Shown here: positions 42,370-51,206 of the stretch, piece by piece | How the letters are laid out: each line of letters starts with the position of its first letter | Numbering within the stretch: position 1 is the stretch's first letter | NCBI GenBank assembly: GCA_947498705.1 | Contig: CANMLW010000002.1 | Span: forward strand, 372,001 to 436,000 | Length of the DNA: 64,000 nt | Origin: an uncultured Aquimarina sp. | Lineage (GTDB): Bacteria > Bacteroidota > Bacteroidia > Flavobacteriales > Flavobacteriaceae | Reading direction: 5' to 3' | Position numbers and translations under genes: made by a program | Notes under the pieces: model-generated | The model's input: only the letters and a program-made list of their open reading frames with translations | Database searches by the model: none | What the model was told of the DNA's origin: nothing

Positions 42370-45300
42370 ATGATGAAAAAACTACTACAATTCTTAGTAC
42401 TATTAATCACTTTTTGTGCGTATACACAAACCTTTACCGAGCTCAATACTGCAAACTTGATGGATCTTTTTAATAGTTCGGCGGTCTGGGGAGATTATGA
42501 TAATGACGGAGACTTAGATGTATTATTAACAGGATTAGATTCTCATGTATCTAATAGAAAATATTCTAAAATATATACAAACAATAATGGAACTTTTACA
42601 GAGCTTACTTCTGCTAATTTACCAGGAGTAGCATTTGGCCAATCTGCTTGGGGAGATTATGATAATGATGGGGATTTAGATATACTATTAACAGGTCAAT
42701 CTGTTAGTGGTAATATTTCAAAAATATACACCAACACAGCAGGAGTTTTTACCGAACTTATTACTGCTAATTTAACAGGAGTAGGAGGGAGTTCTGTAGC
42801 TTGGGGAGATTATGATAATGATGGCGATCTAGATATACTATTAACAGGGGGTACTTCAAAAATATATACCAACAAGGCAGGTACTTTTACAGAGCTTGCA
42901 ACAGCTAATTTACCTAGAATAGATAATGGTTCTGTAGCTTGGGGCGATTATGACAATGATGGTGATTTAGATATCTTATTAACCGGGTTTACAGGAAGTG
43001 TAGATATTTCAAAAATCTACACCAATACTGGAGGAGTTTTTACCGAACTTGTCACGGCAAATTTAACAGGGGTATCTTTTAGTGCTGTAGCTTGGGGTGA
43101 TTATGACAATGATGGTGATTTAGATATTTTATTGACGGGGTATACAGGAAGTACTACAATTTCAAAAATCTATACCAATAATGGAGGAGTTTTTACCGAA
43201 CTTATTACTGCTAATTTACCAGGGTTACAACACAGTTCTGCAGCTTGGGGCGATTACGACAATGATGGGGATTTAGATATCTTATTAACAGGTATAGGAG
43301 GAAGTACAGAGATTTCAAAAATATATACCAATACCGCAGGAACTTTTGCAGAGTTGACTGCTGCAAATTTAACGGGTGTACGTTATGGTTCTGCAACCTG
43401 GGGTGATTATGATAATGATGATGATTTAGATATTTTATTAACAGGTGAAATAACTGGAGGAAGAATTTCAAAAATATATACCAATAATACACTTACGCCT
43501 AATACAATACCTACAGCACCTACAAACCCAACAGCAGTGGTTAATGGTAATGAAGTAACCTTAAGCTGGACTGCCAGTACCGATGCAGAAACACCTAGTA
43601 GTGGATTAAGTTATAATGTGTATATCAAGGAGAATCCTGTAGGGTCTCCTATATACGTTAAAACTCCTATGGCACAAGAAAATGATGGTTGGCGTAAATT
43701 ACCAGCTATAGGTAATACGGGACAAAACACTTCATATATATGGAAATTACCCGAGGAGTATCATAATACAAACAAAGATTTTACTTTTAAAATACAAGCT
43801 ATTGATCACAGTTTTGCTGGTTCAGAATTTTCTACAGAAGGTACTTTTAGTATTGTAGATTTAAGAAAGTTTATTGAATTGGATACAGCCAATTTAACGA
43901 ACGTTTTTCAAAGTGCTGTAGCCTGGGGCGATTATGATAATGATGGGGATTTAGATTTGTTGGTAACTGGTAAAAAATCAATTTCTGTATCTACCGATCC
44001 TATTTCAACAATCTATACGAATACTAACGGAACTTTTACAGCATTAGCTACGGCAAATTTGATAGGAGTACAATCTGGAGCTGTAGAATGGGGCGATTAT
44101 GATAACGATGGTGATTTAGATATACTCTTAACTGGTTTAGCTACTGGCAATATAAATGTAGCAAAAATATATACCAATAATGGAGGGAGTTTTACAGAGT
44201 TAGCAACTGCTAACTTGCCAGGAATCGCTTTTGGAGATGTAGCATGGGGCGATTATGATAATGATGGTGATTTGGATATATTCTTAACGGGAGGTATTTC
44301 TAAAATATTTACCAATGATGCAGGAACTTTTACAGAACTCGCTACTGCTAGTTTCCCAAGATTAAGTAGCGGTTCGGTAGATTGGGGCGATTATGATAAT
44401 GATGGTGATTTAGATATACTATTAACAGGATATACAGGGAGTTTAGATATATCAAAAATCTATACCAATACCAATGGAGTTTTTACAGAACTTACCTCAG
44501 CCAATTTGACTGGAGTATCCTACAGTTCAACAGCTTGGGGCGATTATGATAATGATGGAGATTTAGATGTTTTATTGTCTGGATACACAGGAAGCGCCAG
44601 AGTAACAAAAATATATACCAATACAGCAGGCAGTTTTACCGAACTTGCAACTGCCAACTTATTAGGGGTGCAAGAAGGTTCTATAGCTTGGGGCGATTAT
44701 GATAATGATGGCGATTTAGATATATTATTAACAGGTTCTGGGGGTAGTGCCTCAACCAGAATATATACGAATAACGCAGGTGTTTTTACACACCTTATCA
44801 CTAATGACTTACCAGGCTTAGTGGTTAGTGATGCCGTTTGGGGCGATTATGATAATGATGGAGATTTAGATATCGCATTGGCAGGGGTTACAAACAGTTC
44901 TTTCTTTTCAAAAATATTCACTAACAATATTGCAACTGCAAATACAGCACCTACAGCCCCCACTAATCCTACGGCTGTGGTAAACGGAGATGAAGTAACC
45001 TTAAGCTGGACAGCCAGTACCGATACAGAAACTCCTAGTAATGGATTAAGTTATAATGTATATATAAAAGATGCTTCGGCAAGCTCAGCATATACGGTTA
45101 GCCCAATGGCACAAGAAAATGACGGTTGGCGCAAGCTACCGGCTATAGGTAATGCAGGACAAGGTACTAGTTATCTATATAAATTCCCTGCGGCATGTAC
45201 TGCAGATTATACCTTTAAGGTACAAGCGATAGATCATAATTTTGCAGGATCTCCTTTTTCTGCAGAAGGGAGTTTTAGTACAGTAGATACAACTAAACCA

Positions 45301-48300
45301 ACAGTAGTTACTCAGGATATCACTGTGCAATTAGATGCCTCAGGAAATACTGGTATTACGGCGGCACAAATTGATAATGGTTCATCAGATGCTTGTGGCA
45401 TTCAATCGATGAGTTTAGATATAACATCATTTGATTGTACCCTTGTAGGAACAAACACAGTGACCTTAACAGTAACCGATGTGAATGGTAATTCAGATAC
45501 TCAAATAGCAACGGTAACCTTAGAAGATAAAGTAGTTCCATCAATAGTAACTCAAGATATCACTATGCAATTAGATGCTTCAGGAAATGCAAGTATCACA
45601 CCTGCACAAATTGATAATGGTTCATCAGATGCTTGTGGCATTCAATCGATGAGTTTAGATATAACATCATTTGATTGTACCCTTGTAGGAACAAACACAG
45701 TGAGTTTAACAGTAACCGATGTGAATGGTAATTCAGATACTCAAACAGCAACGGTAACCATAGAAGATAAAGTAGTTCCAACAATAGTAACTCAAGATAT
45801 CACCATTCAATTAGATGCTTCAAGAAATGTAAACATCACTTCGGCTCAAATTGATAATGGTTCATCAGATGCTTGTGGCATTCAATCGATGAGTCTGGAT
45901 ATTACAACTTTTGACTGTACTCATATAGGAATAAATACAGTGACCTTAACCGTAATCGATGTGAATGGTAATTTTGCTTCTAATACCGCAACAGTAACAG
46001 TAGAAGATAATAGTATACCTCATTTTGCAGGTCCTTGGGGAACAGGAACTCTGGCAGATCCTTTTACCACAATATCAGAAGGAATTCTTAAATACCTACC
46101 CAGCGGGAGGTACTATTTTAGCTTTAACAATGCTACTTTTTTGGCAGAACTTGATAATGATACTGATGGGGGTGCATGGCTTATGGTGCTTAATTATGTA
46201 CATCTGGCAGGTGATAATCCTGCTTTAGAAATACGCAATACAGATTTACCTTTACTCGATTCCTCTACTTTAGGAGATAATGAGGCCAATACGGCCAATT
46301 GGGGACATATAGGAAATACATTGGCTGCTGCACTAGACTTTAAAGAATTACGATTTTATGGAAAGACTACTGGACATAGTAGAGAAATCCATTTTAAAAC
46401 TCAGTATATAAAGGCTATTAATTATATAAAAACAGGTGTGGGTGATTTTCGTAGAATGGGGCATGGAAATTATACTACTCTTGTAGGGCATACTGCCAAT
46501 CTGCCCCAAAGTATGGGTTGGGGACATAGTGATCAGGGAGATCTAGCCCTGACTAACTTTCCTTTTTATTTAAGCAATCAATATCATTGGGGAATAAAAG
46601 GAGTTGGGTCACGTTGGGAAGTAGATGACTTTGCTCGCAATGCAGAAAGCACGATACATAGAGTATGGGTTAGAGGTGATAGTTCGCCAGCAGTAACACT
46701 TCCTTTGGTAACCGTAGCATTAGATGCAACTGGAAATGCAGCAGTATCTCCAAACGATTTTGGTTTGACAGCACAGGATAATTGTGGAGGAGTCATTACA
46801 CAAACATTAAGTAAAACTGATTTTGATTGTACCAATTTTGGAGAGAATATTGTTCAGTTACATGCAACCGATGCAGAAGGTAATATCGGTATTATTGACG
46901 TAACCGTAATTGTAGGAGATCCTATAGCTCCTGTACTTACATGCTCAAGTGATATAACGGTAGAAACAGATCCTGGAGCATGTGAAGCAACCGTAACAGT
47001 TCCTGTTCCTGCTATAATAGATAATTGTGCTTTGCCTCCCGCTACTATCCCTGGATTTACAACGATTGGAGTTAAAGGAGGAAGTACCTATTATGTATCC
47101 AACACAAACTTTACAGGTCCAGAAGCCTTTGCAGATGCAAAAGCTAAAGGAGGCTATGTGGCAACGATAGAAACCGCAGAAGAAGATCAGTTTATCACCG
47201 ATTATCAAGCAGCACAGGGTTTAAGTGATATTACAATTGGTCTTTATGACCTAACTTTTAGTGGTACTTTTGTTTGGCATAGTCAGTCCACAGCTACGTA
47301 TACCAACTGGAACTCATCAGAACCTAATAATATAGGTAGGGAAGAATATACAGAAAAAGTGAGGTTCAATGGTTCCTGGAATAATATTCCTAGGTCTGTA
47401 TCTCAACCCTATATACTTGAAATCAAAGGAGGACTAGAACGAACGGATGCCTTGGTAGGTGAAAGTGTATTTCTGGTAGGTGATCATACGATAGAATATA
47501 CAGTAACAGACGCTGCTGGAAATACCGACAGTTGCAGCTTTACTATTACTGTTGAAGATAATGAACCTATAAACATACAATGTATAGCCCCTTTTGTTGT
47601 TAACCTGGATGTGACCGGAAGCGCTTCTATTACTGCAAGAGATATAGATAATGGATCTACTGATAATTGCGGAATCACTTCTATAGCAATAGACAAAACC
47701 AATTTTGATTGCACCCAACTAGGAGATCATACAGTAACGCTTACAGCAACAAATTCTCATGGGCATCAAGCATCTTGTACCACGACAGTTACGGTAGCAG
47801 ATAATACACCACCATTATTTGCAAATCCATGGGGAACAGGTAGACTTACAGATCCTTTTACCACAATTTCTCAGGATGTATTAAAAAATGTTCCTAGTGG
47901 GCGGTATTATTTTAATTTCAACAATAGCACATTTCAGGCAGAACTCGATAATGATACCGATGGCGGAGGTTGGCTCATGGTGTTAAATTATGTACGCAAG
48001 GCCGATGATAATCCAGATATACAAATACGTAATACAGACCTTCCTTTGCTTACTTCGTCAATATTAAATGATGATGAATCTAACACCTCGTATTGGGGGC
48101 ATATCGGCAATACATTGGCTTCAGCCATTAATTTTAATGAACTACGTTTTTATGCAACGACAACGGGGCATAATCGTGAAATTCATTTTAAAACTCAACA
48201 CACGAATGCCATCGAATATGTAAAAACAGGGACTGGTAACTTTCACGGAATGAATCAGGGCAATTTTACTGCACTTACAGGACATACTTCTAATCTTCCT

Positions 48301-49665
48301 CAAATGATGAATGGAGGATTTAGTGATCAAGGAGATATGGCTTTAACTAACTTTCCGTTTTATAATGGAGGTACTTATCATTGGGGGATTAAAGGAATAG
48401 GAAGACGTTGGGAGGTAGACGATTTTTCGATAAATGCAGAAAGCACGATACATAGAGTATGGATACGAAGCAATGAAACACTTTCATTTATAGCACCGGC
48501 TGTGACGATAGCATTAGGTGCTACTGGAAATGCAACGCTTACCCCGGCACATTATGGATTAAACCCTATAGAAAATTGTGGAGGCACCGTTACTCAAACG
48601 CTTAGTAAAACCGATTTTGATTGTACAGAAATAGGAGAACATACGTTACAGCTAACTGCAACCGATGCAAGAGGTAACTCGAGTACAATAGCTATAAAAG
48701 TAACTATAGAAGATACCAACCCTCCTGTAATGAATTGTGTTGCTCCTTTCACTTTACAATTAGATGCTTTGGGAATGGCGACGCTTACAGCGGCCGATAT
48801 AGATAATGGATCTACAGGTAATTGTGGAATCGCTTCAATGAGTATTGATCAAACTACCTTTGATTGTTCCCAATTAGGAGATCATGTGGTCACCCTTACT
48901 GTTACTGATGTTTCAGGGAATGTGAATACCTGCTCGACTACGGTGACCATAGTAGATATGATTGCTCCTATAGCAACTTGTGTAGCACCTTTTACAGTAC
49001 CTCTGGATGCTACGGGTAATGCTGTGATTTCTCCGCAGGATATCAATTTGGGATCTACAGACGAATGTAACCTGGCAAGTCTACAAATTGACCGACAACG
49101 ATTCACACTCGATGATCTGGGTGAGCAAATGATAACATTAACAGTCACCGATCATGGAGGAAATACAAGCAGTTGTACCACTATAATTACCGTAGTAGAT
49201 GTAACTCCTCCGGTCATTACCTTAGTAGGAGATGATCCTCAAATCATTTTGCTGGGAGATTCTTATGAAGAATTAGGAGCCACAACAGATGATGAATCTT
49301 CGGTTAGTATAGATAGCTCAGCATATCAGAGTGAAGTAGGAGAATATATCATTCGATATAGTGCTACCGATCCATCTGGAAATCGATCTGAAGTAACAAG
49401 AAGGGTAATTGTGCAAGAACGAGATGAATTTGTTTTTGAGATATACCCTAATCCGGCAATAGATCATTTCCTGATCATAGGATCAAAAGACATGTATTTC
49501 TTTGAGATCTATGATATAGCAGGACGAAAAATACAAAGTTATCCCAAAGAATTTGTTGGGCAACGTATTCCTGTAGATCAATACCCACCTGGGATGTATT
49601 GGGTAAAAGCCTATTTCCAGTCTAAAGATTCGAGATTTGAACAAATTATGGTAAAAAACAGATAA
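42370..49665 (+). CDS. Giant T9SS-secreted protein: two beta-propellers, Ig-like modules, two fibrinogen-like domains and a C-type lectin-like domain
   Basis: 2431 aa. Signal peptide (MMKKLLQFLVLLITFCAY), then 14 FG-GAP/VCBS-like blades with WGDYDNDGDLDILLTG calcium-loop motifs: seven at about 21-374 and seven at 501-854, each set followed by a FnIII-like module (APTNPTAVVNGNEVTLSW). Three HYR-like modules follow (974-1213), then a fibrinogen-like domain (1218-1437; ELDNDTDGGAWLMVLNYV), a C-type lectin-like domain (1566-1687; YVATIETAEEDQ, TNWNSSEPNN), and a second fibrinogen-like domain (1816-2034). HYR and DUF5011-like modules lead to a T9SS type A sorting domain (EIYPNPAIDHFLIIGSK ... VKNR). 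It is a probable calcium-dependent, sugar-binding adhesin. Confidence 0.93.
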   Translation: MMKKLLQFLVLLITFCAYTQTFTELNTANLMDLFNSSAVWGDYDNDGDLDVLLTGLDSHVSNRKYSKIYTNNNGTFTELTSANLPGVAFGQSAWGDYDNDGDLDILLTGQSVSGNISKIYTNTAGVFTELITANLTGVGGSSVAWGDYDNDGDLDILLTGGTSKIYTNKAGTFTELATANLPRIDNGSVAWGDYDNDGDLDILLTGFTGSVDISKIYTNTGGVFTELVTANLTGVSFSAVAWGDYDNDGDLDILLTGYTGSTTISKIYTNNGGVFTELITANLPGLQHSSAAWGDYDNDGDLDILLTGIGGSTEISKIYTNTAGTFAELTAANLTGVRYGSATWGDYDNDDDLDILLTGEITGGRISKIYTNNTLTPNTIPTAPTNPTAVVNGNEVTLSWTASTDAETPSSGLSYNVYIKENPVGSPIYVKTPMAQENDGWRKLPAIGNTGQNTSYIWKLPEEYHNTNKDFTFKIQAIDHSFAGSEFSTEGTFSIVDLRKFIELDTANLTNVFQSAVAWGDYDNDGDLDLLVTGKKSISVSTDPISTIYTNTNGTFTALATANLIGVQSGAVEWGDYDNDGDLDILLTGLATGNINVAKIYTNNGGSFTELATANLPGIAFGDVAWGDYDNDGDLDIFLTGGISKIFTNDAGTFTELATASFPRLSSGSVDWGDYDNDGDLDILLTGYTGSLDISKIYTNTNGVFTELTSANLTGVSYSSTAWGDYDNDGDLDVLLSGYTGSARVTKIYTNTAGSFTELATANLLGVQEGSIAWGDYDNDGDLDILLTGSGGSASTRIYTNNAGVFTHLITNDLPGLVVSDAVWGDYDNDGDLDIALAGVTNSSFFSKIFTNNIATANTAPTAPTNPTAVVNGDEVTLSWTASTDTETPSNGLSYNVYIKDASASSAYTVSPMAQENDGWRKLPAIGNAGQGTSYLYKFPAACTADYTFKVQAIDHNFAGSPFSAEGSFSTVDTTKPTVVTQDITVQLDASGNTGITAAQIDNGSSDACGIQSMSLDITSFDCTLVGTNTVTLTVTDVNGNSDTQIATVTLEDKVVPSIVTQDITMQLDASGNASITPAQIDNGSSDACGIQSMSLDITSFDCTLVGTNTVSLTVTDVNGNSDTQTATVTIEDKVVPTIVTQDITIQLDASRNVNITSAQIDNGSSDACGIQSMSLDITTFDCTHIGINTVTLTVIDVNGNFASNTATVTVEDNSIPHFAGPWGTGTLADPFTTISEGILKYLPSGRYYFSFNNATFLAELDNDTDGGAWLMVLNYVHLAGDNPALEIRNTDLPLLDSSTLGDNEANTANWGHIGNTLAAALDFKELRFYGKTTGHSREIHFKTQYIKAINYIKTGVGDFRRMGHGNYTTLVGHTANLPQSMGWGHSDQGDLALTNFPFYLSNQYHWGIKGVGSRWEVDDFARNAESTIHRVWVRGDSSPAVTLPLVTVALDATGNAAVSPNDFGLTAQDNCGGVITQTLSKTDFDCTNFGENIVQLHATDAEGNIGIIDVTVIVGDPIAPVLTCSSDITVETDPGACEATVTVPVPAIIDNCALPPATIPGFTTIGVKGGSTYYVSNTNFTGPEAFADAKAKGGYVATIETAEEDQFITDYQAAQGLSDITIGLYDLTFSGTFVWHSQSTATYTNWNSSEPNNIGREEYTEKVRFNGSWNNIPRSVSQPYILEIKGGLERTDALVGESVFLVGDHTIEYTVTDAAGNTDSCSFTITVEDNEPINIQCIAPFVVNLDVTGSASITARDIDNGSTDNCGITSIAIDKTNFDCTQLGDHTVTLTATNSHGHQASCTTTVTVADNTPPLFANPWGTGRLTDPFTTISQDVLKNVPSGRYYFNFNNSTFQAELDNDTDGGGWLMVLNYVRKADDNPDIQIRNTDLPLLTSSILNDDESNTSYWGHIGNTLASAINFNELRFYATTTGHNREIHFKTQHTNAIEYVKTGTGNFHGMNQGNFTALTGHTSNLPQMMNGGFSDQGDMALTNFPFYNGGTYHWGIKGIGRRWEVDDFSINAESTIHRVWIRSNETLSFIAPAVTIALGATGNATLTPAHYGLNPIENCGGTVTQTLSKTDFDCTEIGEHTLQLTATDARGNSSTIAIKVTIEDTNPPVMNCVAPFTLQLDALGMATLTAADIDNGSTGNCGIASMSIDQTTFDCSQLGDHVVTLTVTDVSGNVNTCSTTVTIVDMIAPIATCVAPFTVPLDATGNAVISPQDINLGSTDECNLASLQIDRQRFTLDDLGEQMITLTVTDHGGNTSSCTTIITVVDVTPPVITLVGDDPQIILLGDSYEELGATTDDESSVSIDSSAYQSEVGEYIIRYSATDPSGNRSEVTRRVIVQERDEFVFEIYPNPAIDHFLIIGSKDMYFFEIYDIAGRKIQSYPKEFVGQRIPVDQYPPGMYWVKAYFQSKDSRFEQIMVKNR
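42440..44930 (+). repeat. Fourteen tandem blade repeats encoding WGDYDNDGDLD
   Basis: Units of about 150-170 bp in two blocks of seven, separated by a FnIII-like module at 43500-43860. The YDNDGDLD codons are nearly invariant (blade 7 has YDNDDDLD). Confidence 0.85.
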
Positions 49666-49727
49666 AATAGGCGATACATAGAATTACGAATTTTGGATGT
49701 CTGTTTTATTGTAAATATAATTCTAGT

Positions 49728-49765
49728 GTCATTCCGAATTTATTTCGGAATCTCACCATGTTAAT
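49728..49765. repeat. GTCATTCCG palindromic repeat, copy 2
   Basis: GTGTCATTCCGAATTTATTTCGGAATCTC with a TTCCGAA/TTCGGAA stem. An adjacent CCTGAAACAAGTTCAGG hairpin (49787-49803) belongs to the same intergenic block. Confidence 0.5.
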
Positions 49766-49875
49766 AAATAGATTTTTATAATGAGAACCTGAAACAAGTT
49801 CAGGTTGACAATCTTAGTTTATGCTAAACAATGGATCATCAAATTATGAATAATGAAGTGTAATCTATGGTAACT

Positions 49876-49904
49876 TGAAGCTGTCTTTTTAGGCAGCTTC
49901 ATTT
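49876..49904 (+). terminator. Terminator downstream of the 2431-aa gene
   Basis: TGAAGCTG / CAGCTTCA stem with a T-rich loop and short T-run, 210 bp after the stop. Palindromic repeats fill the space between. Confidence 0.55.
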
Positions 49905-49996
49905 AATATATACCCGTTATAATTACTCTTAACAAAGCACGGCTATTGCTCTATACTGATATAGCTCAGTAGTGATATAACAGGTTGTATAGGAAA

Positions 49997-50371
49997 CTAT
50001 TTTTCTACTGTTAACCGGGTAGTTTTACCATCGGGGTCGATCCAGTTAAAATTCCATCCACTAAAATCTTCAATATGATGCTCGGTCAAATCGATGGTAA
50101 ACGCTTCTTTAATTTCTTTGTGTACCCCTTGTTTTGCTTTTAGATGAACGATATGTTCTTCGAACAGAACCTCTTCAGTAACTTCATAGATAACTAATGA
50201 AGAATGTTTTTTAGAATTTTTAGTTTGAACGGTCAGTACGGTTCCATCTAAATATAGTTTAGGAGGTGCACTCATTTCATCGTAATAAACTCTTTTACTT
50301 CCTAAGGAACATGAAATGCATAATAGTATAGTACTTACAACAAGTGTTTTAAAAGTCTTCATTGGTTTCAT
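49997..50371 (-). CDS. Hypothetical lipoprotein
   Basis: About 124 aa starting MKPMKTFKTLVVSTILLCI with a lipobox ending ISCS. The mature part (DEMSAPPKLYLDGTVLTVQT, HHIEDFSGWNFNWIDPDGKT) suggests a small beta-rich periplasmic domain. No family recognised. The frame extends upstream by 13 codons, but the signal peptide favours this start; a second Met three codons in is equally possible. It lies 45 bp after the zinc-ribbon-like gene on the same strand. Confidence 0.65.
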   Translation of the reverse strand: MKPMKTFKTLVVSTILLCISCSLGSKRVYYDEMSAPPKLYLDGTVLTVQTKNSKKHSSLVIYEVTEEVLFEEHIVHLKAKQGVHKEIKEAFTIDLTEHHIEDFSGWNFNWIDPDGKTTRLTVEK

Positions 50372-50416
50372 TTTCTTATATAAAATGTGTTTTTTACACC
50401 TTAATAACAATAGGCT

Positions 50417-50995
50417 TTACATACTATCGATATAAGTTACAATTTTATCTGAATGCAAACTTTTAAAAACAAAAAAAAGTGTTGCATAGTTAGTGTCGTT
50501 TGATGAGTGTATTACTTCATCAGGAACCCTTTCTTCCCAATATTCTTCGTATAAACAGTCTTTAACTTCTTCATGTACTGATGTTTCAAAAGCTTTTTTT
50601 CCATCTTTTGAGATAGTATTATAAAAAGGTTTACATCCATAAGCAATAAATTCTGCATAATCTCCATCAATACATGGCCATTGAAAACTTTGATATCCAT
50701 TTATAAGAGGAGTTCCATGTTCGATTTCGTGATCCCTTTTTCTTGCAATCTGGTCAATTTTTTCATCATTCCAATCAGGGTTAATCAACTTTAGTTGTTT
50801 TCGTATTTCATCAGGCCTGGCAACTGTATATAAGTCCCTAAACTCTTCCGGGCAGTTTTTTAGTGATTCTTGCTCCTGATAGCATCTATAACAAACCTCA
50901 TTAAAACAAGAGGTATTATGGTTACATATACGGCATTCTCCTTGTGTAGATAGGCCAATTAATTTATTATAGTCTGAGATATACTTGAATTTCAT
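50417..50995 (-). CDS. Hypothetical protein with N-terminal Cys pairs, possibly CbrC-like
   Basis: 192-aa soluble protein. The N-terminus has zinc-ribbon-like cysteines (ECRICNHNTSCFNEVCYRCY). The middle (ARPDEIRKQLKLINPDWNDE, RDHEIEHGTPLINGYQSFQW, CIDGDYAEFIAYGC) faintly resembles the CbrC/UPF0167 family, but I am not sure. No signal peptide. Probably co-transcribed with the lipoprotein gene downstream. Confidence 0.6.
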   Translation of the reverse strand: MKFKYISDYNKLIGLSTQGECRICNHNTSCFNEVCYRCYQEQESLKNCPEEFRDLYTVARPDEIRKQLKLINPDWNDEKIDQIARKRDHEIEHGTPLINGYQSFQWPCIDGDYAEFIAYGCKPFYNTISKDGKKAFETSVHEEVKDCLYEEYWEERVPDEVIHSSNDTNYATLFFVFKSLHSDKIVTYIDSM

Positions 50996-51114
50996 TTAGG
51001 GGTTTCAATTATGTTTATTGTTAAAGAACTTATATCCTTTATTTCCAAAATATAAAAATAACCTTTTTTTAATGATTTAGCTCTAAGTTTTTCCTTTTTA
51101 AGAAATAAAAAAAT

Positions 51115-51139
51115 AGGGTATTGTCAAACAAGGCTGTAT
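51115..51139 (+). promoter_or_regulatory. Putative ECF promoter AGGGTA-N13-CTGTAT (site 3)
   Basis: A-rich flank, AATAGGGTAT, 13-nt spacer, GCTGTATAAG; 67 nt before the 959-aa fibre gene. Confidence 0.7.
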
Positions 51140-51206
51140 AAGATATGATGCACTGTGTAAACAATGCATCAGAAAAGCAAAATATAAATAATTAAGCAGC
51201 CCTATT

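Noticed and set aside
45356-45784. Minus-strand 62-codon frames repeated inside the 2431-aa gene
   Set aside because: They are antisense shadows of the tandem HYR-like repeats, and repeat only because the sense repeats do.
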